DNA of 64,000 nucleotides from an uncultured Eubacteriales bacterium (GTDB lineage: Bacteria > Bacillota > Clostridia > Oscillospirales > Acutalibacteraceae). Positions within the stretch are counted from its first letter, which is position 1. Every line of letters begins with the position of its first letter. Below the pieces are notes generated by a model. It was not told the origin of the DNA and made no database searches. It worked only from the letters and a program-made list of their open reading frames with translations. Where the stretch lies: assembly GCA_905198155.1 (NCBI GenBank), contig CAJKBQ010000002.1, forward strand, positions 80,919 through 144,918, read 5' to 3'. Positions 51,645 through 61,700 of the stretch are shown here, piece by piece. A program made the position numbers and the translations under genes.

Positions 51645-51938
51645 TTAAAAATGTATTGATTTTACTCTTATAGCTTTGTTTTTATTCGTTATGTATGCCT
51701 TTTCCTGGCTATTTTTTAATATTGTACCATTCACGAACGCCAAAAATGTACATTCGTCATACGCAAAAACCAGATGTCCGGATCGATCCGATCTCATTGC
51801 ATCTTCGCATTGATACAGCCAATCGAAAAAGTCGTTTGATAATTTTTTGATATCATTCACATATCCATCCGGGATATATATTATTTTTTCGTGATAATCG
51901 AAACATAGCTTGATATACATAGGCTCCTCTGTATTCAC
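51645..51938 (-). CDS. Small protein, possible immunity protein
   Basis: 97 residues if the GTG at 51938 is used, which overlaps the upstream stop as GTGA; an ATG at 51920 is an alternative with GAGGAG close by. Rich in aromatic and acidic residues (IPDGYVNDIKKLSNDFFDWLY). No family recognised. AT-rich compared with the core genes. Last gene of the RHS accessory run. Confidence 0.55.
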   Translation of the reverse strand: MNTEEPMYIKLCFDYHEKIIYIPDGYVNDIKKLSNDFFDWLYQCEDAMRSDRSGHLVFAYDECTFLAFVNGTILKNSQEKAYITNKNKAIRVKSIHF

Positions 51939-52441
51939 GAATCAGTTGAAGCAGACGTCTGGGCGGGGCAATACAAATATACCCAACAGAGCGTCAATGG
52001 GCATTGATCGACTGCGCAAAGGATTTGTTGCACTTTTTTGGCAACGTCCAAGGTGCTGCATAGCCCATCCGAATTCAGTAACGCGCGGACTCCGGAGGGG
52101 TTCCAATTGGGATTTTCTAAGAAGGATCCCCCATCATTCACAATATCGATTCCCAAAAAGTGATATGCTTCGGATTCTGGCGGGTGCAGCGGGTGGTCGC
52201 CGTAGAGAATGATCTCGCAGTTTGCATGATATTGCTCGAATTGTTGCTTATATTTTTTCAAGGTCTCCAATGTTGGCGCCGTTGGAGATAGATCGGTATC
52301 GTTGACAAAATCGAAATACAATTCCAGGTCTTTTGCGCTGTATTTCCGTCCGGGGAAGATGTCCTCCGTGGACATCGCGCGGTCGATTCCTCGATAGGAC
52401 CCATTTTTCGGAACCAGCGCATAATGCATTTTGTGGTTCAT
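51935..52441 (-). CDS. Hypothetical cytosolic protein, possible immunity protein
   Basis: 168 residues, GGAGG 7 nt before the ATG. Contains YFDFVNDTDLSPTAPTLETLKKY and GIDIVNDGGSFLENPNWNP. No membrane segment. The last 25 residues (Cys-rich, CPLTLCWVYLYCPA) look unlike the rest, and a frameshift near the end is possible. Coupled by GTGA overlap to the next gene. Confidence 0.6.
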   Translation of the reverse strand: MNHKMHYALVPKNGSYRGIDRAMSTEDIFPGRKYSAKDLELYFDFVNDTDLSPTAPTLETLKKYKQQFEQYHANCEIILYGDHPLHPPESEAYHFLGIDIVNDGGSFLENPNWNPSGVRALLNSDGLCSTLDVAKKVQQILCAVDQCPLTLCWVYLYCPAQTSASTDS

Positions 52442-52489
52442 TTTGTTTCCTCCGGCTTGGGGTATTGCTGTATAATATGTGAATTTTGC

Positions 52490-52915
52490 TCAAAATCTTT
52501 GGAAATTCATGATGTGGTCGAGGTCTGTCAGCACGTATCGATATCGTTTGTGCGATTGGGATTCGATGATTTGAAATTCAGTCGGGGATCGCGAAGCGCG
52601 ATACTCGATCGTCCCGATTAGCAATATTTCGCCCGTTCGGTCAACGAAATACAGCGTCCTCCCGTCTTTGTTGAATTTGATGTGAAAAATTTGAATTCCG
52701 CCGGGTTCAAACACTTCGCAGCCGTGTATCTCTGTCGCGGATTCGGTGACATTGAATTGGATATAGCTGTTCTTTTCCGGGCAAAACCATATGCCGCTTT
52801 GGGGAAAAGTTGGCTGCGGATGGTTTGCGTGCCAGACAAATCCGGCGAAAAGGATGGTGATTAGGGCTGTTGCGGCGTAGATGATGCGATTTCGGAGTGT
52901 TTTGGGGAGGGACAT
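52490..52915 (-). CDS. Membrane-anchored hypothetical protein
   Basis: 141 residues from ATG 52915 (AAGGAG 9 nt upstream). One N-terminal helix (IIYAATALITILFAGFVW) is followed by an exported beta-rich domain (SGIWFCPEKNSYIQFNV, GRTLYFVDRTGEILLIGTIEY). It looks like a lipocalin-like or META-like fold, though this is only an impression. Fits an immunity protein that meets its toxin outside the membrane. Confidence 0.6.
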   Translation of the reverse strand: MSLPKTLRNRIIYAATALITILFAGFVWHANHPQPTFPQSGIWFCPEKNSYIQFNVTESATEIHGCEVFEPGGIQIFHIKFNKDGRTLYFVDRTGEILLIGTIEYRASRSPTEFQIIESQSHKRYRYVLTDLDHIMNFQRF

Positions 52916-52970
52916 GGTGGGGAGCTCCTTGTGTATCAAATCATACGGAATTCTTTTATTGCAACGGCGT

Positions 52971-53960
52971 CTATTTATTCAACAGTGCCTTCACAACACG
53001 CCCCGTATCTTGTTCGATAATGATAAATCCGCCGCGGTGGAACAGGTAAGCTTTATTGACTTTCCACAACCGGTTCTCCGCATCATATGCAATGTCCACA
53101 CTGCCAAACAGATGGTTTCCGGTCATCGCGTCAATCATGCACGATCCGATTCTTTGGGCTGTTTTGGCATCCGGGATATATCCGGCGGCCGGCAAGTAGT
53201 TGTTTTCCGGGTGAAATTGTGCTGCATATGCTTTCAAGTCTGTTTGCGTGACCGGTGCTTCAAATGGTTGGTGGAAAAATACAATTGCGCCAATCAGAAG
53301 TAATTCCGTGAGCAGAATCAGCACGAGGTGGATTTTTCGGGAATTTTTTATTGGTCTTGCCGCCGTTGGGGTGGGAATGCTGCCTTTGGCGTCGCAGGGG
53401 GAAATCTGCCCGCACGAACTTTGCACAATCTTTTCAATGCCGTCCGCTACACAGTCCCGGATCTGCGAAAAATTTTCTTTTCGCAGATATATAGCAAATG
53501 CGGAGTACGCGTCGGGGTTATCCCCATCGGTAATGACAAATGAAATATTTTCGTCTTTCAGGCACGCGCGGGGCGTTTGGTTGAAAAACGCGGGGGTGAA
53601 GTCGAACTCGGACAAAAGCGATCCTGCAACAATCCGATCGGTGCGCTGCGAGGACCCGTTCCAGTTTTCCGCAAGAAATGCGGCATCCGCCGGTGTCAAT
53701 TCGCTGACAACCAGGGCGCGCGGGCTTTGCTTGCGGGGATATACGGCATTTTTATCAGACAATTCCGTCGCACGGATGCCGAAATGCGCTCGCTGCGCGG
53801 TGAGGTCCGGATCTGCGGCGTAATAAATCAGGGAAAATGTTTCGCACAATCTGGTGATGAGGGTCTGCAAAAAATGTTCCATGAGTTCGTCCTGAGCGGA
53901 AACATTGATCGCGATTACGGGGCCATCTGTTGAGATGTCAATATAGGGGTTTTCTGACAT
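52971..53960 (-). CDS. Two-domain membrane protein with C-terminal NTF2-like immunity domain
   Basis: 329 residues. The cytosolic N-terminal domain (about 1-195) is of unknown type. One membrane helix (IHLVLILLTELLLIGAIVFF, about 207-226) follows. The C-terminal part YIPDAKTAQRIGSCMIDAMTG ... RGGFIIIEQDTGRVVKAL follows the pattern of NTF2-fold immunity proteins. That domain would face the outside. The N-terminal part may be a separate immunity or adaptor module. The start lies four bases from the previous stop. Confidence 0.65.
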   Translation of the reverse strand: MSENPYIDISTDGPVIAINVSAQDELMEHFLQTLITRLCETFSLIYYAADPDLTAQRAHFGIRATELSDKNAVYPRKQSPRALVVSELTPADAAFLAENWNGSSQRTDRIVAGSLLSEFDFTPAFFNQTPRACLKDENISFVITDGDNPDAYSAFAIYLRKENFSQIRDCVADGIEKIVQSSCGQISPCDAKGSIPTPTAARPIKNSRKIHLVLILLTELLLIGAIVFFHQPFEAPVTQTDLKAYAAQFHPENNYLPAAGYIPDAKTAQRIGSCMIDAMTGNHLFGSVDIAYDAENRLWKVNKAYLFHRGGFIIIEQDTGRVVKALLNK

Positions 53961-53963
53961 TTG

Positions 53964-54662
53964 TTATTCACCTGCTTTCTCCTGTTTGGGATTGTCGAAA
54001 AAGTTCATAAGCTCCTTTTTGATCTTTTTTTGTTTTCGGTTTTGAGAACGGAGCAGGAAAAATACCGCCGCGCCCATCCCGCAAAGGATGAACAGTACGA
54101 TCCATGCAGCCAAAGCGATGTGGTTCGCGATGGCGACATACAAAAGATACGACAGGATGAGCAAAAGTGTTGCAGATATGGCCCCTATTTTACGGGCATA
54201 CTGCACATATGCGCGGGAAATCTCACTGGGGTTTGGACAATAAATGGGGTTAATTGGAACGTCTGGAACGACGTTGATCGCGGGCATCGTCCAGTGGGAT
54301 GTTATCTCATCGTATATTGCATCCTCGTATACGAGTTTCAAATTTGTGTCGCTGAATACATTTATTGTAAACGCTACTTTTAGAAAAATGGGGTGCGCGT
54401 TTTGGAGCCAATTGGATTCATTGTTTAATATTAAAATATGGAATATGCCCTGAATTACCATCGTTGAAAAATAAATCAGCCAATCCGGCAGCTTCGGGAT
54501 GGAGGCGGTCGCTGCGGATCGCAGTTCAACGGCATATTCCCCGCAATCCAGTTCAAATGAGGCTTCGGGCGTCATATTGTCCAATTCTTTTTCCGTTCCG
54601 TTCACGCGAATTGTGAATCGCATTTCTGCCGGAAGCGCATTTACTTTGAAACAAACGTGCAT
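53964..54662 (-). CDS. Hypothetical protein with a beta domain and two C-terminal helices
   Basis: 232 residues. The N-terminal segment MRFTIRVNGTEKELD through FELDCGEYAVELRSA resembles a PEGA-like small beta domain. A central hydrophobic stretch (about 62-80) and two helices (IGAISATLLLILSYLLYVAIA and IALAAWIVLFILCGMGAAVFF) precede a basic tail. The layout is similar to the protein at 55839-56501, and the two may be paralogues. Confidence 0.6.
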   Translation of the reverse strand: MHVCFKVNALPAEMRFTIRVNGTEKELDNMTPEASFELDCGEYAVELRSAATASIPKLPDWLIYFSTMVIQGIFHILILNNESNWLQNAHPIFLKVAFTINVFSDTNLKLVYEDAIYDEITSHWTMPAINVVPDVPINPIYCPNPSEISRAYVQYARKIGAISATLLLILSYLLYVAIANHIALAAWIVLFILCGMGAAVFFLLRSQNRKQKKIKKELMNFFDNPKQEKAGE

Positions 54663-54770
54663 AAAATCACTCCGATGGGATTGTTTGGGTGTTTATTTGT
54701 CGGTTTATTCCATTTTTCATCAATCTTCCCCTGCCATTTATGCGCACAAACCGATGTGCTCCTGCGCATT

Positions 54771-55250
54771 TTACTTTCTATATAACTGCATGAACCAAGG
54801 TTCATCCCATTTGCTGCTCGCCATCAATACCATTTTCTGGTCTCCAATATATCCAACCCAATAGGGTTCCTGGTCCTTTGTTTCTCGCTCGTTTTGGAAC
54901 ATGTTTTTGAGTTTGGCATATTGGCTTTTCGCGCAGTAATAGTCAATATGCACCAATTCCATTGTTTGGGAATCAAAACAATACGCTCGCCAATCTTCAT
55001 TCTCTTTGGGCTGAGCCGGGAACGAAAGCCATATGCCATACGGTTTCAAATCCATGCGATCGTACGTAGACACGCCATAATAACCTTGTTCCCGTTTTAC
55101 GACATCTTCGATGGTCAAATCGAAAGAATCGAGTCCAAAATATGTAGAGAAATCGTTTTGGGTGTAGTCGGGAGCGCATGACAAAAGAAACAGGGAAAGC
55201 ATCGCGGCAAGAAAAACGGGCCATTTGATTGGTTTTTTATAGTGGGGCAT
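54771..55250 (-). CDS. Putative lipoprotein
   Basis: 159 residues. WPVFLAAMLSLFLLSC gives a lipobox Cys near 25. The mature domain has several Trp/Tyr strands (DLKPYGIWLSFPAQ, PYWVGYIGDQKMVLMASSKWDEPWF). It is three bases from the next gene upstream. Unknown function; could be a surface-displayed immunity protein. Confidence 0.6.
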   Translation of the reverse strand: MPHYKKPIKWPVFLAAMLSLFLLSCAPDYTQNDFSTYFGLDSFDLTIEDVVKREQGYYGVSTYDRMDLKPYGIWLSFPAQPKENEDWRAYCFDSQTMELVHIDYYCAKSQYAKLKNMFQNERETKDQEPYWVGYIGDQKMVLMASSKWDEPWFMQLYRK

Positions 55251-55253
55251 CGG

Positions 55254-55826
55254 TTATGTGTCGTCCTCCTTTGCTTGTACTGCGGTCGTCCGGAGCGGAA
55301 CCTGAAAAACAGCCGAAGCATTTGTTACAATTAACTCCGAAAAGCAATTCAACAAGTCTTCCTTTGAAATGTCTAAAAACCAACCAAATCGAAAATGAAA
55401 AATGAGCGCACACACAATCGCAGCCACTACTGTAAAAATAATACATCCTAACATTGATAAACTGCCATAAAGGATATATACAGCAAAAAGAATGCATAAC
55501 AAAAGAAACGGATAAACAAACTTCCACGCAATACTTCGCCACTTGGCAGTATCGTCTATGAAATCAATGCATAATGCGTTATCCTGCGGGGTTACGCGTG
55601 CATACAAATGCACAAGGTAGTTTTCATGCCCCAAATTTTCTTCGGTATTCACAAAGCAGTAGCGAACTACAAAATAGCGCTTTCTTCTGCTAAATTCGCC
55701 GCCAAGGCGGGGAATGGTGTGGTAATCCTGGTTCCAAAATTTAAGGCATTGGCGCATTAAACGCGTGTTTTCTTCGCACGAATATGGTGTGGTGATTCGT
55801 TCCGAACGTATGATTTCGCTTTTCAT
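55254..55826 (-). CDS. Hypothetical membrane protein
   Basis: 190 residues. The cytosolic N-terminal half (about 1-97, including GGEFSRRKRYFVVRYCFVN) is followed by two helices (FVYPFLLLCILFAVYILYG and GCIIFTVVAAIVCALIFHF) and a short tail. No family recognised. AT-rich; spaced 3 and 12 bases from its neighbours, so co-transcribed. Confidence 0.6.
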   Translation of the reverse strand: MKSEIIRSERITTPYSCEENTRLMRQCLKFWNQDYHTIPRLGGEFSRRKRYFVVRYCFVNTEENLGHENYLVHLYARVTPQDNALCIDFIDDTAKWRSIAWKFVYPFLLLCILFAVYILYGSLSMLGCIIFTVVAAIVCALIFHFRFGWFLDISKEDLLNCFSELIVTNASAVFQVPLRTTAVQAKEDDT

Positions 55827-55838
55827 TTGAAGATCTCC

Positions 55839-56501
55839 CTAGGATTCGGACGAAGTATTGTGATTTCCCCATTCGGGTTCATATTTGCTCTGTGACTTTC
55901 TGATCGTCGATCGAAAATTCACCATCCATGCCAGCAATAGGGCGCCGCCGACCGAGAGAATCTTCCAATCGTATCTTCCCAAGCAAATTTGAAGAGTAAT
56001 TGCGATCAACCACAAGGCTGGCGGAAAAATCCGCACAAAAATCCACTTTCTTCTGTTCCGATTGTTGAAAAATCCCTTTTGTGTGAGATCGATTCCGCTG
56101 CACCGTTCCATTCGGAAAACAAAGTATGTGCCGAATAATTTCTTGTTCGAGAATTTCTTTTCGAGTACAAAATAAAGCGCGGAACGTTTTTGGGGGTTAT
56201 TCAACACTACGGAAAAGCCGGGGCATTCGCATGAGAATGCATCCGCTTCTCCATTTTTTCGCTTGAAACAGGCATATCCCAGCAAGACGAATGGATTTAT
56301 GAGTTCCAATGCCCATCGATTCGTATCGTATTTTGTTTTTCTCCAGACCGTTAAGGTGACTGGAAATCGACCGGTTTCTATTGGGAATTCATAATGGGTG
56401 TCGTCCATTTTCTCGGCAAAAAAACGCTTTTCGTCTATGAAAAAAAGCAGTTGCTCATTTGGTGGGACTTCAATGTGAATATTTAACTTCATTTCTGTCA
56501 C
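55839..56501 (-). CDS. Hypothetical protein with a beta domain and C-terminal helices
   Basis: 220 residues from a GTG at 56501 with GAGG nearby; ATG 56492 is an alternative. The N-terminus KLNIHIEVPPNEQLLFFIDEK and YEFPIETGRFPVTLTVWR match the arrangement at 53964-54662. Two hydrophobic segments follow (IFPPALWLIAITLQICLG and SVGGALLLAWMVNF). Unknown function. Confidence 0.55.
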   Translation of the reverse strand: MTEMKLNIHIEVPPNEQLLFFIDEKRFFAEKMDDTHYEFPIETGRFPVTLTVWRKTKYDTNRWALELINPFVLLGYACFKRKNGEADAFSCECPGFSVVLNNPQKRSALYFVLEKKFSNKKLFGTYFVFRMERCSGIDLTQKGFFNNRNRRKWIFVRIFPPALWLIAITLQICLGRYDWKILSVGGALLLAWMVNFRSTIRKSQSKYEPEWGNHNTSSES

Positions 56502-56517
56502 ACTGCCTCAATTCTAT

Positions 56518-56554
56518 TTAGCTGCCCAGTGCATAGAATATACTGGGCAGCTAA
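56518..56554 (-). terminator. Stem-loop after the displaced RHS tip
   Basis: A perfect 13-bp stem TTAGCTGCCCAGT / ACTGGGCAGCTAA with an 11-nt loop. No clear T-run, so it may punctuate rather than end the transcript. Confidence 0.55.
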
Positions 56555-56560
56555 TAATTC

Positions 56561-58174
56561 TTACCACAGTCTTATTTTCCCATCCATTTTCTTATCGGAC
56601 ACATAATCCATCACGCCTGCAATGAATCCTCCCCAAGACAATATGCAAGAAATATATGCAGACCAATTTTTTGATATGAACCCAATAGCCATATCTATAG
56701 CTTTGCTGGAGAGAAAATTCAAAGAGACGCCTGCTATCCGCCACATAATTCTCCTCGCAACTGTTAGAATTGGACTGATAAAACCTCGAATAAATACTGG
56801 AATAACCGTTCCAAGCAACAGACGTTCTGCAGTCTTAAATGTATACCACGAACGAGAAAGAATCCATATTGTACTACTGTAAGCGGTATACCCTAACCAC
56901 ATCGCTTTATTCATTAGCACAAACGCAGTATCTAGTGCCGCTGAAACAATCCATGCAGATATGGTAAGAGTCCCCGTCGGATCCGCCGCATTCACCGGAT
57001 TATTCTCGCAATACCCAAACAGATTATACCCCAACGCAGTCCCGCTTGCGCCCAGATACTGCGTATCGTCCGCGCTAATGAACCGGCCGATTTCCGGGTC
57101 GTAGTACCGGCTTTGCAGATAGTATAACCCGGTTTCAGCGTCGTAGTAGTAGCTCCGGTAACGGATGGGATTGATCTCTGCGATTGTTCCCGTTGCGGAC
57201 AAAACTTTTCCCCACGCATCGTAGGTATAGCTGCCCACCACATTGCCGCTGCCGTCCACAATTTTCAACACATCGCCCTGCTGGTTTTTCAGGTAATAAT
57301 ATGCCGTTCCGTTGTGAATCAGACCGAGCACGTCGCCGCTGTCGTCGTAGATGAACCAGTTGACGGTGTTTCCGGTTTTTTCCGCAAGGATAGCGCTGCC
57401 GTTCAGGAAATATTCGGTTGTAGTACCGTTTACGGTTTTCTGCGTACGGATACCGTCGGCGTTGTAGAGATAAGAATTCACTACGCCGTTTTGGGTCAGA
57501 GTATCCAGTCGGCGGCCCGTCCAGGTCAGCGTTTTTCCGCGGTAACTTAGCGGGTTGCCAATCTGGTCGTAGGTGATAGACTCCCCGTTGTAGGCAGTCA
57601 GCAGGTCTTTCCACTCCGTGTCGCCGTAGGAGTAAGTATAAGTTTGGCCATTGACCGTTTTGCTCGTCAAGTTTCCGCCGTTGTCATAGCTGAACGTGAC
57701 AGTATAGCTGTTATCGCTGGTCGCGACGGCAGTCAACTGGTTCAAAGCGTCGTAGGTATAGGTGTAAGTAACACCGTCCTGCACCATGGTAGAAATATTT
57801 CCAACGGCGTCGTAGGTATAGTTCACATTCAGCAGGCTGCTTCCGCCGAATTGGTACGATACAGCCGACGGAATGCTCGTGGTGCGGTTGCCGGATACGT
57901 TTTCGTACGTCAGCTGCCGTTTCAGCGAAGCGCCAATGGCATATATCGTCTCCCGATTTAGTGTATCATAAGTTTTCTGCGCTGTCAAGCCCGAAATCAG
58001 CGTGGCAGTGCTGTTGAGGCCGTCGGCATTCTGCGTCAGCGTGAACGCCTTCTGCTGGCCGCCGAACGCGTACACCGTCTGCGACTGCAAGTCCGACTGC
58101 GTGTACATCCGGATATCGCTGTACCCCGGCTGCTGGACGCGGATGACGTTGCCGCTTTGGTCGTAGGTGTATTC
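56561..58174 (-). pseudogene. Displaced C-terminal RHS fragment with an alternative toxin tip
   Basis: The frame encodes the end of an RHS protein closely matching the large RHS gene: YD repeats, the core RYYDPEIGRFISADDTQYLG, then NPVNAADPTGT. It opens right after an in-frame TAA (58175-58177) and has no start with a ribosome binding site (first ATG 58108), so it is probably not translated alone. The roughly 135-residue tip differs from the main gene and is very hydrophobic (IAGVSLNFLSSKAIDMAIGF, ISCILSWGGFIAGVMDYV). It could be a membrane-active toxin. Looks like an orphan tip that recombination could swap onto the main gene. Confidence 0.75.
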
Positions 58175-58195
58175 TTAGCCACAACCACTTAACAT

Positions 58196-58762
58196 TTATT
58201 CAAATTGAAAGAAGTTCAATGATGACCCTCCGCTCCCATCTATAAATGTAACTATTTTTCCACAATCTAAATGACTGCTTATTACCTTGGAAAAATTCAC
58301 ACAATACGATTTTGGCGTAATCTCCAGGACATTTTGAAAATCCGAAAACAAGTAACCATCCCTGTCTGAAAAAACCATGAACGAGTTTCTAAAATCCATT
58401 TGAAGCAACTGTGCTGCTATGTCCATCTGAGAGAAACGAAACTGCGCCATTCCACAAAACGCAATATACCGATTGAACACGTACTTTTGTTCTCCTTGCC
58501 TTTTCACCTCAAATTTATACTTTTTTTTTATATGTTCCCACAATCCGAAATATGCGTCGATTTTTCCGACCGGGTAAAAACATTTTCTTGACGTAAATAA
58601 ATATAAATATGGAAATGGACATTCATCTTTCATTATTTTTGCAATATCGTGTATCAAAATATTGTTGGTTTCATCCCATTCATAGCGTTTTGCTACTATT
58701 TTGTTATCAATATTGCCGTAACCATAAAATAACGTGCAATCCTGTATTTGTTTATATTCCAT
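58196..58762 (-). CDS. Probable immunity protein for the RHS tip
   Basis: 188 residues, no membrane segment, strongly AT-rich. Begins 9 bases after the RHS stop, the standard place for the cognate immunity gene. Features include LFYGYGNIDNKIVAKRYEW, FRFSQMDIAAQLLQMDFRN and IVTFIDGSGGSSLNFFQF. No family recognised. It should bind and block the nuclease-like tip in the cytosol. Confidence 0.7.
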   Translation of the reverse strand: MEYKQIQDCTLFYGYGNIDNKIVAKRYEWDETNNILIHDIAKIMKDECPFPYLYLFTSRKCFYPVGKIDAYFGLWEHIKKKYKFEVKRQGEQKYVFNRYIAFCGMAQFRFSQMDIAAQLLQMDFRNSFMVFSDRDGYLFSDFQNVLEITPKSYCVNFSKVISSHLDCGKIVTFIDGSGGSSLNFFQFE

Positions 58763-58771
58763 TTCGCCACC

Positions 58772-61700
58772 TCATTCGTAAAAAATATGTAATCCGTTTG
58801 GGGTATTGAAATGTGGGCCAATATGCGTCCCATCTTGAAAAGTATGCCCTACTACATCATCTCTGATATAACGACCATTTCCAAAATCAAAAACTCGTCC
58901 TGGATTTATCTCTCCTCTATTGCCTATGTTAGGTAATACTGTCGGTTGTTGAGATCTTGGAACTCCAATTTCTCTCTTTGCAGCATTGAATGCTTGTTTT
59001 CTGGTCGAATAGGTTGCTTGTTTTTTCGGTCCACACGTATTGTGAACCAATACAGATCCATATCCAACATAATACGTATGGAAATCCGCAACTTCAAAAT
59101 TGTAGACTGTAATGGGTGCTTCTAAAATTTCATGCTGCACTTTCTCGACAACAACATATTGCCCATCATGCCTGACAAGAATATCACCCGCACGCAGCTG
59201 ACTCGCCGCCGTCCAACCTTTTTGCGGCACATAAAATGGATGTTCCGGAGTTGTTGTAATTCTTTCTTCGCCAACAGAAAGATGGACAAGTTCCGAAGTC
59301 TCACGCACATAAGTTTGTCTTACAACTTTTAGTGCCATTTCCCCATTATCCGCATTTTTCGACCAGACCATATCACCAACCTTTATTTCTTCAATTGATA
59401 CATATCCACACGCAGCTAAGACTGGCGTTCCTGCAACAAAGCATACACCTGGACTCTGTGCCGCAAGTTCAAGCATTCCACTTGTAGCTACGCTGGCTAC
59501 CATCAATCCGGTATTATATGCTCCAACATTACCTCTGAAAACAGTTTTCAGCAGTGGACTATCCCCAGTAATAGACGAGTATGCAATATCAGCCGCATAT
59601 GTTGCTGCTACGGCTGTTACCGCTACCGCCGTAACCGTAGCAGCAGTATATGCAACCGCACAACTCAATCCCACCTTCATTCCAATAGCGGTCATCGTGC
59701 ATATGGCCGCAGGGGCAGCTGCACCCAATGTTGCAACGGTAAGTGCCACTGCTGCAACCGCCGCTACCACCCCCAATGCAACCGTAGCCCATTTTGGCCA
59801 TGCACCAGATTTATCAGACATATTCACCGGGTTGTTGAGACCGTATGCGAACATATTATATCCACAAATCTCTCCACCCACACCAGCAAGCTGATTATCC
59901 GCATTCACAAACCGCCCAATCTCCGGATCATAATACCGACTATTGAGATAATACAGCTCAGTTTCAGCGTCATAGTAATAACTCCGGTAACGAATGGGGT
60001 TAATCTGCGCAATTTCTCCTGTTGCGGACAAGACTTTCCCCCATGCATCGTAGGTATAGCTACCAACGACGTTATTGGACGCATCCACAATTGCCAGCAC
60101 GTCATCCTGCATATTCTTCACATAGTAGTAGGCTGTACCATTATATGCGAAGCCCAGAATCGTGCCGTCACTGTCGTAGATGTACCAAATGATGTTGTTG
60201 CCGGTTTTTTCCGCAAGGATAGCGCTGCCGTTCAGGAAATATTCCGTTGTGGTACCATTTACGGTTTTCTGCGTACGGATACCGTCGGCGTTGTAGAGAT
60301 ATGTGTTCGTGCTGCCATTTTGAGTGAGACTATCCAGCCGGCGACCCGTCCAAGTCAGCGTTTTCCCGCGGTAACTTAGCGGGTTGCCAATCTGGTCGTA
60401 GGTAATGGACTCACCATTGTAGGCAGTGAGCAGGTCTTTCCATTCCGTGTCGCCATAGGAATAGGTGTAAGTTTGACCATTGACCGTTTTGCTCGTCAAG
60501 TTGCCGCCATTGTCGTAGCTGAACGCGGCGGTATAGCTGTTGTCGCTCGTTGCGACGGCGGTCAGCTGGTTCAAAGAGTCGTAGGTATAGGTGTAAGTGA
60601 CACCATTCTGCACCATGGTAGAGATATTGCCAACGGCGTCGTAGGTATAACTCACATTCAGCAGTGTATTGCCATTGCCCGTGTAAATCACCGACGCCGG
60701 AAGCGTGGTAGTGCGGTTGCCCGACACGTTCACATACGAAATTGCGCGGGACAGTGCGCCGATGGACGCAGCGGTCTCCCGGTTCAGCGAATCGTATGTC
60801 GTGGTGCGCTGTGCGCCGTTGAGCAGCGTCGCATTGCCTTTGCGCCCGTCCGCACCATAGGCAAAGCTCGCGTTCTGCTGCTGACCGGCAAAGCGGTACT
60901 GCATTCCCGTCACGCGGTTCATGACGTCGTAGCTGGTGGAAATGTCGCTGTACCCCGGCTGCAGCGTCCGCAGCAAGCGTCCGCTCTCGTCATAAGTATA
61001 CACCGTTTTCCGCCCGATTGCAAGGTCATTTTGCTCCGCAATCGCGCCTTTCGCGTTGTACAGGATTTCCGTCAGCAGATTGCCGTTCAACCTGCGCTGC
61101 GTGATGCGACCCTGGTTGTCGTAGGCATAGTCGTAATACGCACCATTGCCGTACGTCGTGCGCTGCAAATAGCCGTTGTTCGGCGCGTAGGTGAAGCTGG
61201 ACAGCGTGCGGCTGCCAACGCGGATGGTACTGCGGTTGCCGAACGCGTCATAGGTAAATCCATAGGTAAATCCGTTGTGCTGAATGCCGCTCAACCGCTG
61301 GTTCGCGTCGTATGTATACTGAATCGAGCGGCCGCCGCTGATCATTCCGGTCAACAGCCACGAATTGTACGCGTAGGTATAATCCGTCACGTTTCCGTTC
61401 GCATCCGTCATGCGATTCGTCAGACCGCTCAGGGCGGAAATATCGTAATAAGTGGTGTTGCCGCGCTGGTCGGTTTCCTGGATGACATAGTTTCCGTTTG
61501 TGGAAAGTCCCGTTTCGCTTTGCAGGTACGGCGCATTGGTGTCCAGTATCCCGGAATCACTCACCGTTCCCATTTTGGTGCCGGTTACGGTGCCGTGCGA
61601 ATCGTAGGTGTAGGTGAATCCGTTCCCCAGCTGCTTTGACCGGGCAGCGATAACCTGATGCGGGTTGGCCGCCGCGTAGGTATACGCATAGCTTTCGTTC

